Positions 7,861 through 16,447 of a DNA stretch of 64,000 nt are shown one piece after another. Within the stretch, counting starts at the first letter, position 1. The number at the start of each line of letters is the position of its first letter. The stretch covers positions 930,001 through 994,000 of the forward strand of contig OZ244850.1 of the NCBI GenBank assembly GCA_965220895.1, given 5' to 3'. Origin of the DNA: WTFY01 sp965220895. GTDB taxonomy: Bacteria; Pseudomonadota; Gammaproteobacteria; UBA4575. The position numbers and the translations under genes were made by a program. Under the pieces are notes generated by a model. That model ran no database searches. It was not told the origin of the DNA and was given only the letters and a program-made list of their open reading frames with translations.

Positions 7861-8970
7861 ATGGATCCCGTGAACTACAAGGTGGGCGAACACCCCGATC
7901 TGCCGCCGCCCGCAAGCGTCACCGGGCCGCTCGCCTGGCTGCGCAACAACCTGTTCTCCTCGCCCACCAACATCGTCATGACGCTGGTCTCGATCTGGCT
8001 GCTGTACGAACTCGTCCCGCCCATGCTGGACTGGATGTTCTTCGATGCGGCCTTTTCCGGCGAGAACCGCGAGGCCTGCCGCGCGCAGGCCGGCGGCGCC
8101 TGCTGGGCGTTCATCGCCGAGCGCTTTCGCCTGTTTACCTACGGCTTTTACCCGGCCGGGGAGCGCTGGCGCGTGAACCTCGCCTTCGTGCTGCTGCTGG
8201 CGGCCCTGGTGCCGGTGCTCTACGACCGCCTGCCGGCGCGAAAGATCGGGCTCTACTATTCCATGGCCTTCCCGCTGATCGCGGGCTGGCTGCTGCTCGG
8301 CGGCTGGGGACTCGCCCCGGTGGATACCGACCAGTTCGGCGGCTTCATGCTGACCCTCGTGATCGGCGTGACCGGCATCGCCTTCTCGCTGCCGATCGGC
8401 ATCCTGCTCGCACTCGGGCGCCAGTCCTCGCTGCCCATCATTCGCCTGTTCTGCGTCGGCTTCATCGAGTTCATCCGCGGCGTGCCGCTGATCACGCTGC
8501 TGTTCGTGGCCTCCACCATGCTCAACTACTTCCTGCCCAAGGGCACGGTGTTCGACCTGCTGCTGCGCGTGCTGATCATGGTCACCCTGTTCGCCTCGGC
8601 GTACATGGCCGAGGTCATCCGCGGCGGCCTGCAGGCCATTCCCAAGGGCCAGGTCGAGGCGGCCGAGGCGATCGGCATGAAGTACTGGCAGTCGATGCGC
8701 CTGGTGGTGCTGCCCCAGGCCCTGAAGATCTCCATCCCGGGGATCGTCAACACCTTCATCGGCCTGTACAAGGACACCACCCTGGTGATCATCATCGGCC
8801 TGCTGGACCCGCTCGGCATCGGGCGCTCCTCGCTCGCCGACACCAAGTGGACGGGACTCCACAACGAGGTCTACCTGTTCGTCGCCATCTTCTTTTTCAT
8901 CTCCTGTTTCAGCATGTCGCGCTACTCGCTGTATCTGGAAAAAAAGCTCAAGACCGAGCATGATCACTGA
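7861..8970 (+). CDS. aapM: General L-amino acid ABC transporter permease 2
   Basis: 369 residues, the second permease of the Aap/Bzt transporter. It has an extended N-terminal domain of several TM helices, and the conserved half begins at VTGIAFSLPIGILLALGRQSSLP. The EAA loop reads GQVEAAEAIGMKYWQSMRLVVLPQALKISIPGI and the C-terminal TM spans about 330-355. The ATG at 7861 follows a GTG at 7858 that could also serve as start. It is translationally linked to aapQ and is followed 21 nt later by aapP. Confidence 0.93.
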   Translation: MDPVNYKVGEHPDLPPPASVTGPLAWLRNNLFSSPTNIVMTLVSIWLLYELVPPMLDWMFFDAAFSGENREACRAQAGGACWAFIAERFRLFTYGFYPAGERWRVNLAFVLLLAALVPVLYDRLPARKIGLYYSMAFPLIAGWLLLGGWGLAPVDTDQFGGFMLTLVIGVTGIAFSLPIGILLALGRQSSLPIIRLFCVGFIEFIRGVPLITLLFVASTMLNYFLPKGTVFDLLLRVLIMVTLFASAYMAEVIRGGLQAIPKGQVEAAEAIGMKYWQSMRLVVLPQALKISIPGIVNTFIGLYKDTTLVIIIGLLDPLGIGRSSLADTKWTGLHNEVYLFVAIFFFISCFSMSRYSLYLEKKLKTEHDH

Positions 8971-8991
8971 ACCGGACCCCAAGGAACCCCC

Positions 8992-9771
8992 ATGAGCGAA
9001 CACCCGAACGATCTACAAACCGGCGAAGGCAGCGAGTACGCCGTGGTCATGCGCAACGTGCACAAGTGGTTCGGCCCGTTCCATGTGCTCAAGAACCTCA
9101 ACCTGAACGTCGCCCGCGGCGAGAAGATCGTCATCTGCGGACCGTCCGGCTCCGGCAAGTCGACGCTGATCCGCTGCATCAACCGCCTTGAGGAACACCA
9201 GGAGGGTGACATCATCGTCGACGGCACGGAACTGACCAACGACCTCAAGCACATCGACAAGGTACGCAGCGAGGTCGGCATGGTGTTCCAGCACTTCAAC
9301 CTGTTCCCGCACCTGACCGTGCTCGAGAACTGCACGCTGGCCCCGATCTGGGTCAAGAAGATGCCCAGGGCCGAGGCCGAGGAGGTCGCCATGAAGTATC
9401 TGGAGCGGGTCAAGATCCCGGAGCAGGCGCACAAGTACCCCGGGCAGCTCTCCGGCGGCCAGCAGCAGCGCGTCGCCATCGCCAGGAGCCTGTGCAAGCG
9501 CCCGCGGATCATGCTGTTCGACGAACCCACCTCGGCGCTCGACCCGGAGATGATCAAGGAGGTGCTGGACGTCATGGTCGAGCTGGCGGACGAGGGCATC
9601 ACCATGCTGTGCGTGACCCACGAGATGGGCTTTGCCAAGACCGTGGCCGATCGCGTCATCTTCATGGACGGCGGCGAGATCATCGAGCAGAACAGCCCGC
9701 AGGAATTCTTCGACAATCCCCAGCACGAGCGAACCAAGCTCTTCCTGAGCCAGATCCTCGATCACACCTAG
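8992..9771 (+). CDS. aapP: General L-amino acid ABC transporter ATPase
   Basis: 259-residue ABC ATPase. Walker A is GPSGSGKST, the Q-loop is in MVFQHFNLFPHLT, the signature is LSGGQQQRVAIAR, Walker B is IMLFDEPTSALDP, and the H-loop is CVTHEMGFA. These are the sequence hallmarks of polar amino-acid importers (HisP/GlnQ/AapP). It completes the aapJQMP operon, which is colinear and tight. A decayed copy of its 3' third lies at 15066-15280. Confidence 0.95.
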   Translation: MSEHPNDLQTGEGSEYAVVMRNVHKWFGPFHVLKNLNLNVARGEKIVICGPSGSGKSTLIRCINRLEEHQEGDIIVDGTELTNDLKHIDKVRSEVGMVFQHFNLFPHLTVLENCTLAPIWVKKMPRAEAEEVAMKYLERVKIPEQAHKYPGQLSGGQQQRVAIARSLCKRPRIMLFDEPTSALDPEMIKEVLDVMVELADEGITMLCVTHEMGFAKTVADRVIFMDGGEIIEQNSPQEFFDNPQHERTKLFLSQILDHT

Positions 9772-9784
9772 CCAGTTAAGTCTA

Positions 9785-10355
9785 TTGAAGACCAGCCAGT
9801 CAGCAAGGAAAAACAAGATTTCCTACTGCGTCTATGGTGTCCTTCATGTCCCTGCCTACAGGAAACACTTTGCCAACGATTTGCCACGTATCCCGATAGC
9901 ACCGGATTTCCATGCTTTTGCCGAAGCTGGAAAAAAACTGGCAAAGCTTCATCTAAACCATGAAACCTGTAAGAGAGTACCCGCTCGAAATCGTGCACAC
10001 TCAACTTGAGGGCCCACGACGGGAGCATTTCCAGATCAGACATAAAGCCATGCGATTTGCTGGTGACGATAAATCAGCACTCATCGTAAATGACCATATT
10101 CGTTTGGAAGGCATTCCTGCAGAAATGCATCACTATGAAGTCAATAGCCGTACTCCACTGGACTGGTTCATTGATCGTTACAGAACAACCAAGGATACAC
10201 ATAGTGGTACCGTGAATGACCCTAACGGTTGGTTTGATGATCCAAGAGACTTGATCTCAGCATTTTGTCATATAGTGCATGTCAGTGTGGAAACGATGAC
10301 TATCGTCACCAATCTTCCCAGCCTGTTTCCCAAATCAAAGGACCAAATGAATTGA
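9785..10355 (+). pseudogene. C-terminal remnant of a type ISP restriction-modification enzyme / helicase, frameshifted
   Basis: Two consecutive frames together spell the specificity-region C terminus of type ISP-like restriction helicases. The first (to about 9970) reads YCVYGVLHVPAYR..FANDLPRIP..FHAFAEAGKKLAKLHLN. The second (from about 9960) reads REYPLEI, then TPLDWFIDRY, SGTVNDPNGW and VSVETMTIV. In intact relatives these are continuous (YVYG.LHSP.YR to LHLNYE to NDPN to ETM.IV). A frameshift therefore lies near 9961-9980, and everything upstream (nuclease, helicase, methylase) is missing. It abuts aapP, so the break point is probably at about 9775-9820. Confidence 0.75.
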
Positions 10356-10362
10356 GAGTGCT

Positions 10363-11811
10363 ATGACTGCCGAGCGGATTGCTAGACTAGTTGCAGCGGG
10401 CGAGTCCGAGACTCTGGAGTTCAAGAGCTCTACAGGAACGCGGCGCGAAGCGACACAAACTATCTGTGCCATGCTTAATCATCAAGGTGGCCAAGTGCTG
10501 TTCGGCGTCACCCCGGAAGGCCGTGTGGTTGGTCAACAAGTAAGTGACCACACTTTGGAAGACATCAGTGCGGAACTCCAAAGAATCGAGCCACCTACTT
10601 TCCCGACGGTCGAGCGAATTCAGGTAGGTGAAGGCCTCGAGGTCATTATTGTTTCCGTCAACACGGGACAAACCAGGCCATATATGTATCGGGGAACTGC
10701 ATATCACCGAATGGGTAGTACCACTCTCGATATGCGTGCGGATGAATACAATCGTATGCTTTTTGAACGCATACACAGTGAACAGCGTTGGGAGAATCTG
10801 CCAACGCAGGGATGGTCAGTGGATGATCTCGATGCAAACGAGATTCAAATCACCGTTGAGGAGGCAATTCGTCGAGGTAGATTAGAAGATCCAGGAACTC
10901 GCAATTCTGCCGACTTACTGCGGGGCCTTGGCTTGTTTAGGGATGGTATTCTGTACCGCGCAGCTGCCGCACTGTTCGGCAAAGAGGAGCGGATCAGACA
11001 AGAGATGCCGCAATGCTTGCTCCGGGTTGCGCGCTTCAAGGGGGTGGATCGGACAGAATTTCTCGACAACCGGCAGTTCCATGGCAATGTCTTCTCCCTA
11101 CTCAGCGCTGCCGAACGTTTCCTACGTGACGGTTTGCCCATTGCGGGCCGCATTGAAGGAGACCGCTTTGAGCGGATCGACGAGCCGCTTTTCCCACCCC
11201 TTGCAACTCGTGAGGCCTTGGCGAATGCGTTCTGTCATCGTGACTATTCGATTGGTGGAGGTTCTGTCGGGGTGGCAATCTACGACGACCGGCTGGAGAT
11301 CACGTCTTCGGGAAGCCTGCATTTCGGGCTGACACCGGAAAAACTTTTCTCACCACACGAGTCCGTACCATGGAATCCGTTGATTGCGGAAAGCTTCTAC
11401 CGGCGCGGCATTATCGAGCGCTGGGGACGTGGAACCCTCAAGATGCTGGAATTAGCAAACACTGCAGGTTTGCCGCCGCCTGAGATCGAAGATGATGGCG
11501 GGTGCGTGACAGTCCGCTTCAGACACGAGGTCGTTCCGGTGCGAATTGCAGGTATCAGTGAAACTGAAGTTGGTGTGTCGGCAACCTTGTCTGTCAGGCC
11601 CCAAGGAACAGAGGACCTGAATGAGCGACAAAAGGCAATTCTTGATGTGTTAAAGCGTGCGGATGGCCCTCTGGCACTCCGCGAAATCCGTGCCAAGCTG
11701 GGCCCTCAGTTTGATGAGAGGCGGATCCGGGAGGATTTGGCCATCATGAAGACTAGGGGACTTGCAGTACTGAGTGGGTGGGGGGCAGGGTCGCGTTGGA
11801 AAAGCTCGTGA
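10363..11811 (+). CDS. Schlafen/AlbA_2-domain ATP-binding protein with winged-helix tail
   Basis: 482 residues of the COG2865 type. Residues about 10-125 are an AlbA_2 (Schlafen-like) domain with the E-S-x-x-LEFKSS start and GGQVLFGV, PYMYRGTAYHRMGSTT motifs. Residues about 255-390 are a GHKL-like ATPase segment (ATREALANAFCHRDY, IYDDRLEITSSG, ERWGRGTLKML). A winged-helix domain (about 420-480: LNERQKAILDVLK..GPLALREIRAKLG) ends the protein. Members are often found in mobile or defence islands; Schlafen domains can be nucleic-acid-binding or nuclease-related. It starts 7 nt after the type ISP remnant, suggesting they arrived together. Confidence 0.85.
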   Translation: MTAERIARLVAAGESETLEFKSSTGTRREATQTICAMLNHQGGQVLFGVTPEGRVVGQQVSDHTLEDISAELQRIEPPTFPTVERIQVGEGLEVIIVSVNTGQTRPYMYRGTAYHRMGSTTLDMRADEYNRMLFERIHSEQRWENLPTQGWSVDDLDANEIQITVEEAIRRGRLEDPGTRNSADLLRGLGLFRDGILYRAAAALFGKEERIRQEMPQCLLRVARFKGVDRTEFLDNRQFHGNVFSLLSAAERFLRDGLPIAGRIEGDRFERIDEPLFPPLATREALANAFCHRDYSIGGGSVGVAIYDDRLEITSSGSLHFGLTPEKLFSPHESVPWNPLIAESFYRRGIIERWGRGTLKMLELANTAGLPPPEIEDDGGCVTVRFRHEVVPVRIAGISETEVGVSATLSVRPQGTEDLNERQKAILDVLKRADGPLALREIRAKLGPQFDERRIREDLAIMKTRGLAVLSGWGAGSRWKSS

Positions 11812-11822
11812 ATCAGGGGATA

Positions 11823-11870
11823 GGCTCATTCTGGCTCATTCTGGCTCATTCTGGCTCATTCTGGCTCATT
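11823..11870. repeat. Tandem decamer, nearly five copies
   Basis: The unit GGCTCATTCT is repeated four times exactly, and a fifth copy diverges in its last two bases. The array starts 12 bases after the stop codon of the Schlafen-type gene. A 10-base period rules out an in-frame coding repeat; copy number probably varies by slippage. Confidence 0.85.
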
Positions 11871-12352
11871 ACTCTCTGTCCGCTGAAGTTGTTGACCAGA
11901 TTTTGAGAATGCCTAAAGCAAAAAGACTACTCAGAGGTAACTGGCTTGGCAACCAAGGAGATATCCTTGAACAGAAAGGGATAGCAGCTACGAACCGGGA
12001 GCAATTTATAGAATCTCAAGGGGCAACCTGTAAAAACTGGTCTTGGAGCTGGTCTTTCATCCCCACCTCCAGTCTGAAGTGCAGCACTGGCCGTGATCCC
12101 TGCGTTCGGGCTACGCCCTCACTCCGGGATCACGGCGGGCGACGCAAATACCCGGCCCCGGTGCGGCCCACCTGGCATCAATCTAGACATTCGAAGGATA
12201 CTGACAGAGGCGATGGCCGGGTGCAAGGCACAGGCCGACCCCGAACGGACCCTGCCAGGCCGCTATGCAATCCGATGCAGGGAAAGCGCAGTAGCGCTGC
12301 CCTCAGGGCAGGGCCTGTGCCTCGGCAAAGACCTCTGTCGGCAACGTGAGTG
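11871..12352. other. Intergenic stretch with an inverted repeat and IS debris
   Basis: I see no gene here. A 10-bp inverted repeat, CCGTGATCCC (12091-12100) and GGGATCACGG (12126-12135), forms a stem with a 25-nt loop, REP-like in appearance. Bases 12171-12215 align by eye with 29908-29952, downstream of another outer-membrane gene, sharing CGAAGGAT.CTGACAGAGGC; the second site lies at the end of a transposase fragment, so both are probably IS remnants. Confidence 0.5.
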
Positions 12353-14860
12353 CTACCAGCCCAGGCTGGCGCTGAGGAAGTAGGTGCGTCCCCTCGTGGA
12401 ATCGTAGCTCAGATTCGGGTTGTTCGGATTGGCCGGGTTCAGGGCCGGCTTGCGGTCGTCGATATTGAGCGCGCCTGCGGTCAGCTCCAGTCCCTGCAGG
12501 CCGTACGCGCCGCGCCACTGTAACGCCAGGTCATGGCCCGTCCAGCTGCCCCAGCGCCCGGTTCGCGTGGCGTTGTAGAAGCCGGACATCGAATGCACGT
12601 TCCAGCTCGCCGTCCAGTCGCCGCGGCTGGCGCGCAACACGGCATGCGCGCGGTGGTGCGGGAAGTCACCCGGCTGTTTCACGCCCTGCACCCGCGTCTG
12701 GCTGTCGATGGTGCGCAGATAACGGACGTCCAGGTCCAGCAGGGCCCAGGGGGCCTCCCATTGTGTGCCTGCACGCATGGCCAGGCCCTCGGTGCGGGTG
12801 TCGTTGTCCCGCTGGTTGAACAACGGGCGTACGATCTTTTCGATCGCCCCACTCTCGCTGCCGCCGACGCGCAGGACTTGTGCACCCTGTGGCAAGTCCT
12901 CACCGTGGTTTTCCAGGTTCACCAGGTGCTGGGAGCTCGGCCTGGAGGCCTGGTTCCAGGCTTTCTGGCGATACCAGTCGGCTGCCAGGTACAGGGTTTC
13001 AAAGTGCAGGGTGGCACCGATGCCGACCGTGCGGGCCTTGGACGGTTCCAGGTCCGGGTTTCCGACATCCTCGGTCTTGATCTGGACGACGGCGACCTGC
13101 TCCACGCAGGCCTCCAGGTCATCGACGTGGGCCTTGCAGTCGAGAAGGTAAGGGAAAACATTGCGGTCGAGCTCGTACAGCTGGCGCACACCGGGCGAGA
13201 ACTCCGCATGGTCGGTGTGCAGGCGAACGCTCAGCACGTCGCTGGCCTGGTAATGACTCGTCACCCGCCAGGCCGAGGTCCCGCCGATGTCATCGTATTC
13301 GCGGTGGCGGCCCGTCAGCACCAGTTCCAGGCCCGGCAGCACGGGCAGGGCCGTGGCGGCCTGTGCGAGCATGATGTGGCGGTCCGCCCGGACGATGGCG
13401 CCACCATTTCCCAGCACCTGGGTGACGTCATGCGTGCGGTTTTCAAAGTCCCGGTGGTGGATGACATCCCGGAACGCGTAATCCTCGTACTCAAGGGCCG
13501 CCGTCCAGCGCACCGGACCCCCCGGCAACTCCCAGGCGGACCCGTCCAGTGCGGCACGCAGGACGGTAATTTCCTGGTCCTGGTTCTGACGGGAGCGAAG
13601 CGAGGTGCTGTGGATGGCCTCACGGTGGGCCGGGTCGCCCGAAAGTGCGTTCACGATGTCGTAATTACCCTGCAGGACTGCCGCGGTGATCTGTTCTTCG
13701 CTCACGAACGTAGCGCCCTGTTCCAGACCGCGCGTGCGAAAATGCCGCAGGTGCACGTCGTAATCCAGATGCCCGGTCAGCGCCCCGCGAAGACCCACGG
13801 CGAGATTGCGGTCGTCCCAGTCCCAGCGCCAGGTTCGCGGGCCGTGCCCGACAAAGCGGTGGGCGAGCGTCACGCTGCCATCAACCGGAATTTCAAGGCC
13901 CGGCAAGGCGGCTTCCAGCGCGTCCCTGACGGGGCTGTCTTGCGGGACATCGAAGGTGAATGTGCCGGGCGACGGGGCCCAGGTGTAGCGGGTGCGTGTC
14001 TTGGCGGCCAGCACGTCCAGATAAAGCTCCGCGTTTTCCCCGAGGGGATGATCGGCGTGCAAGAACAGGCTCTCTCGCTGCGTCCTGGGGTACTCGTTGA
14101 ACCACGCGACATCGGCATACGGGTACCCGCAGGCCTGCCCGTCACCGTTTTTCAGGGGGCCCGTGTAGACACTCGGATTGCAGGGGCCGAGGGCATACGA
14201 GTCTTCACCGACGAACAGGGTGTTGCCGGCCGTCGACACGCCCTGCGAACCGGCCAGGGAATCGCTGAACCGGGTATGGGTGTAGCTGCGCTCGGAGCTC
14301 CGGACTTCCTCGCTGAATGCATGATCGATGCCCACCAGAACCCGGCCGCGGCCCGAAGGGCCGCCCCAGAGGGCGCTGCCCGCGTTCGAGTCCATGCCGG
14401 ATTGAACGGGCCGGCCCAGGCCTGCGGAAACCTCTGTGCCCTGAAAGTCGCGACGGCGCACGATGTTGATCGTGCCATCGCCGATATGCCCGCGAAAACG
14501 GGTCGCGCCTTCCTCGATGAGCTCGATGCGCTCCACGCTCGAGAGCGGGAAAATGGCAAAGTCCAGGCCCGTCACCGGGCGCCCGTCCACCAGGTAGGAC
14601 CCGCCGATCGCCGCCGACAATCCCCGGATTCCGAACACGTTGAACGCCGAACGGTCCGACAGAAGCTGCGACAGGGTCGTCAGGCCCGACATCTCGATCG
14701 CCACGCGGTCGATGACCACCACAGGTTCCGGTGCCTGACTGTGTACGGGCCAGGCCGTACATGCCAGTGCAAGTACGAGCAGCAGCCCGACCAGAGGCCG
14801 GCGGACTCGCCGGTTTCGACAGGGGATCAGGGAAATAACAGAGGCGTTGTCGGACATCAT
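12353..14860 (-). CDS. TonB-dependent outer-membrane receptor
   Basis: About 835 residues from the ATG at 14860, which is preceded by GAGGAGG. Signal peptide (PLVGLLLVLALACTAWPVHSQA), then a compact plug domain. The plug carries VFGIRGLSAAIGGSYLVDGRPV and SSVERIELIEEGATRFRGHIGDGTINIV, matching the TonB plug consensus (RG..., VLVDG.P, IERIEV..G....G....G.INIV). A 22-strand-type barrel follows and ends YFLSASLGW. The substrate is not evident; no Fur box or uptake operon is next to it. Two long Cys-containing loops (about residues 220-250 and 570-590) are unusual for siderophore receptors. Confidence 0.87.
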   Translation of the reverse strand: MMSDNASVISLIPCRNRRVRRPLVGLLLVLALACTAWPVHSQAPEPVVVIDRVAIEMSGLTTLSQLLSDRSAFNVFGIRGLSAAIGGSYLVDGRPVTGLDFAIFPLSSVERIELIEEGATRFRGHIGDGTINIVRRRDFQGTEVSAGLGRPVQSGMDSNAGSALWGGPSGRGRVLVGIDHAFSEEVRSSERSYTHTRFSDSLAGSQGVSTAGNTLFVGEDSYALGPCNPSVYTGPLKNGDGQACGYPYADVAWFNEYPRTQRESLFLHADHPLGENAELYLDVLAAKTRTRYTWAPSPGTFTFDVPQDSPVRDALEAALPGLEIPVDGSVTLAHRFVGHGPRTWRWDWDDRNLAVGLRGALTGHLDYDVHLRHFRTRGLEQGATFVSEEQITAAVLQGNYDIVNALSGDPAHREAIHSTSLRSRQNQDQEITVLRAALDGSAWELPGGPVRWTAALEYEDYAFRDVIHHRDFENRTHDVTQVLGNGGAIVRADRHIMLAQAATALPVLPGLELVLTGRHREYDDIGGTSAWRVTSHYQASDVLSVRLHTDHAEFSPGVRQLYELDRNVFPYLLDCKAHVDDLEACVEQVAVVQIKTEDVGNPDLEPSKARTVGIGATLHFETLYLAADWYRQKAWNQASRPSSQHLVNLENHGEDLPQGAQVLRVGGSESGAIEKIVRPLFNQRDNDTRTEGLAMRAGTQWEAPWALLDLDVRYLRTIDSQTRVQGVKQPGDFPHHRAHAVLRASRGDWTASWNVHSMSGFYNATRTGRWGSWTGHDLALQWRGAYGLQGLELTAGALNIDDRKPALNPANPNNPNLSYDSTRGRTYFLSASLGW

Positions 14861-15065
14861 GATTCCTCCTCGCAATCCAGTGGAAGTCTGCGCCCGAATG
14901 ATGGATGTCCCTCAGGCCATGGGATTCGCACCGCACGTCCGGCACTATAGAAACCCGCGTCCGTTCATGTCAAATCTGGGCGGGGTCCGAACCTGACCTG
15001 GCCAGCAGCGCCTGCGCCGGGCGAAAGGCCGGGCATGGCCCGTGAACCGGCTGGCGAAGGCATCC

Positions 15066-15280
15066 CCGTGCTATGCGTGACCTGCGAGATGGATTTTGCC
15101 AGGACCGGGGCCGTGTGCTAGCGTGGTTCGCGAGGGAAGTCTTGTGAAAACGTAGCCGGCCCGGCCATCTTCATGGATGGTGGCGGGATCATCGGAAGGA
15201 AAATTGCCTGCAGGAATTCTTGACAACCCGGACATGAGCGAACGGAACTGTTCTTGAACCAGGTCCTCAACCACGCTTGA
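15066..15280 (+). pseudogene. Decayed 3' fragment of an aapP-like ABC ATPase gene
   Basis: The sequence tracks the last third of aapP (9601-9771). Shared blocks include TGCGTGACC..CGAGATGG.TTTGCCA.GACC, TCATCTTCATGGA.GG.GGC.G.ATCATCG, GCAGGAATTCTT.GACAA and the ending CCTCAACCACGCTTGA. It carries several indels and has no open frame. The SDR gene begins 30 nt later. It indicates a former duplication or a recombination scar. Confidence 0.75.
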
Positions 15281-15309
15281 GCGTGTAGCGGCCAACCTTG
15301 TCTACCCCC

Positions 15310-16395
15310 ATGCAAAGCCCTCCAGAATCCCTGCCTGGCCTGGACTGCGATACCTCGGCCCCGGTGCTGGTGACCGGTGCCACCGGCTACATCGCAGGCT
15401 GGCTGGTCCGGCGGCTGCTGGAGATGGGGTTCACCGTGCATGCGGCAGTGCGCAACCCGGGCCTGGCCAACCGCATGACGCACTTTGAGCGCATGCGCCG
15501 CGAGTTGTCCGGCACCATCCAGTTCTTCCAGGCCGACCTGCTCGAGCGCGGCAACTACACCCGGGCCATGAAGGGATGCCAGGTGGTCTTTCACACGGCA
15601 TCTCCCTTTCGACTCGCCGTCCGAGACCCGCAACACGATCTGATCCAGCCCGCGGTGCAAGGCACACGCAATGTGCTGGAGAGCGCCAACTCCGTCGATA
15701 GCGTGCAGCGGGTGGTGGTCACCAGTTCCGTGGCGGCAGCCTGCGGCGACAACGCGGACATCGCGAGACTGCCAGGCAAGGTCCTCAACGAGGAGGCCTG
15801 GAACACTTCGTCTACCCCCAGGCACCAGCCCTACCCCTACTCGAAAGCACAGGCAGAACGTATCGCCTGGGAAATTGCCGAAGCCCAGGACCGCTGGCGC
15901 CTGGTGACCCTCAACCCGGGGCTGGTGCTCGGACCCTGCGTCACCGACCACATTCCCGAGACCTGTTCCTTCTCCCTGATGAAAAAATTCGCGGACGGCA
16001 CCATGAAGGCCGGTGTGCCTCCCTACGAGATCGGCATGGTGGACGTGCGTGATGTGGCCGAAGCCCACCTGCGGGCGGGCTTCATGCCCGGGGCCGAGGG
16101 ACGCCATCTCATCTTCCGCGATGTGAAAAGCTTCATCGACGTGTCCGCTGTGCTGCATGCCCAGTTCGAGAGCCACCGGCCGTTTCCCCGCCGGGTGCTG
16201 CCGAAATGGCTCCTCTGGCTGGTCGGGCCACGAACCGACAGGGCATTCACCCGCCGCGTCGTCCGCAGGAACATGAAGCATCCCTGGCGCGCGGACAACT
16301 CGAAATCCAGGCGCGCACTCGGCATGCGGTACCGCGCAACCGAGCAGGCCATCACCGATATGTTTGCACAGATGATCGAGCTGGAGGTGGTGTAG
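15310..16395 (+). CDS. NAD(P)-dependent extended SDR (dihydroflavonol-reductase-like)
   Basis: 361 residues from the ATG at 15310 (a TTG at 15298 is possible). The Rossmann start VLVTGATGYIAGWLVRRLLEMGFTVHAAVR has the TGxxGxxG motif, and the catalytic YxxxK is YPYSKAQAE, preceded by VVVTSSVAA. NPGLVLGPC and VDVRDVAEAHLRA are typical of the DFR/cinnamoyl-CoA reductase group of extended short-chain dehydrogenases. It would reduce a ketone or aldehyde, or oxidise an alcohol, on an unidentified substrate. It stands alone between the aapP remnant and the convergent subtilase gene. Confidence 0.85.
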   Translation: MQSPPESLPGLDCDTSAPVLVTGATGYIAGWLVRRLLEMGFTVHAAVRNPGLANRMTHFERMRRELSGTIQFFQADLLERGNYTRAMKGCQVVFHTASPFRLAVRDPQHDLIQPAVQGTRNVLESANSVDSVQRVVVTSSVAAACGDNADIARLPGKVLNEEAWNTSSTPRHQPYPYSKAQAERIAWEIAEAQDRWRLVTLNPGLVLGPCVTDHIPETCSFSLMKKFADGTMKAGVPPYEIGMVDVRDVAEAHLRAGFMPGAEGRHLIFRDVKSFIDVSAVLHAQFESHRPFPRRVLPKWLLWLVGPRTDRAFTRRVVRRNMKHPWRADNSKSRRALGMRYRATEQAITDMFAQMIELEVV

Positions 16396-16447
16396 GCCTG
16401 GCGCACGCTTTTACGGCACGCAACCGCACGGCGGTGCAGTGGCAAAT

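Noticed and set aside
12533..14950. An 805-codon plus-strand frame opposite the TonB receptor
   Set aside because: Antisense shadow; the minus strand encodes a clear plug and barrel with a good ribosome site.
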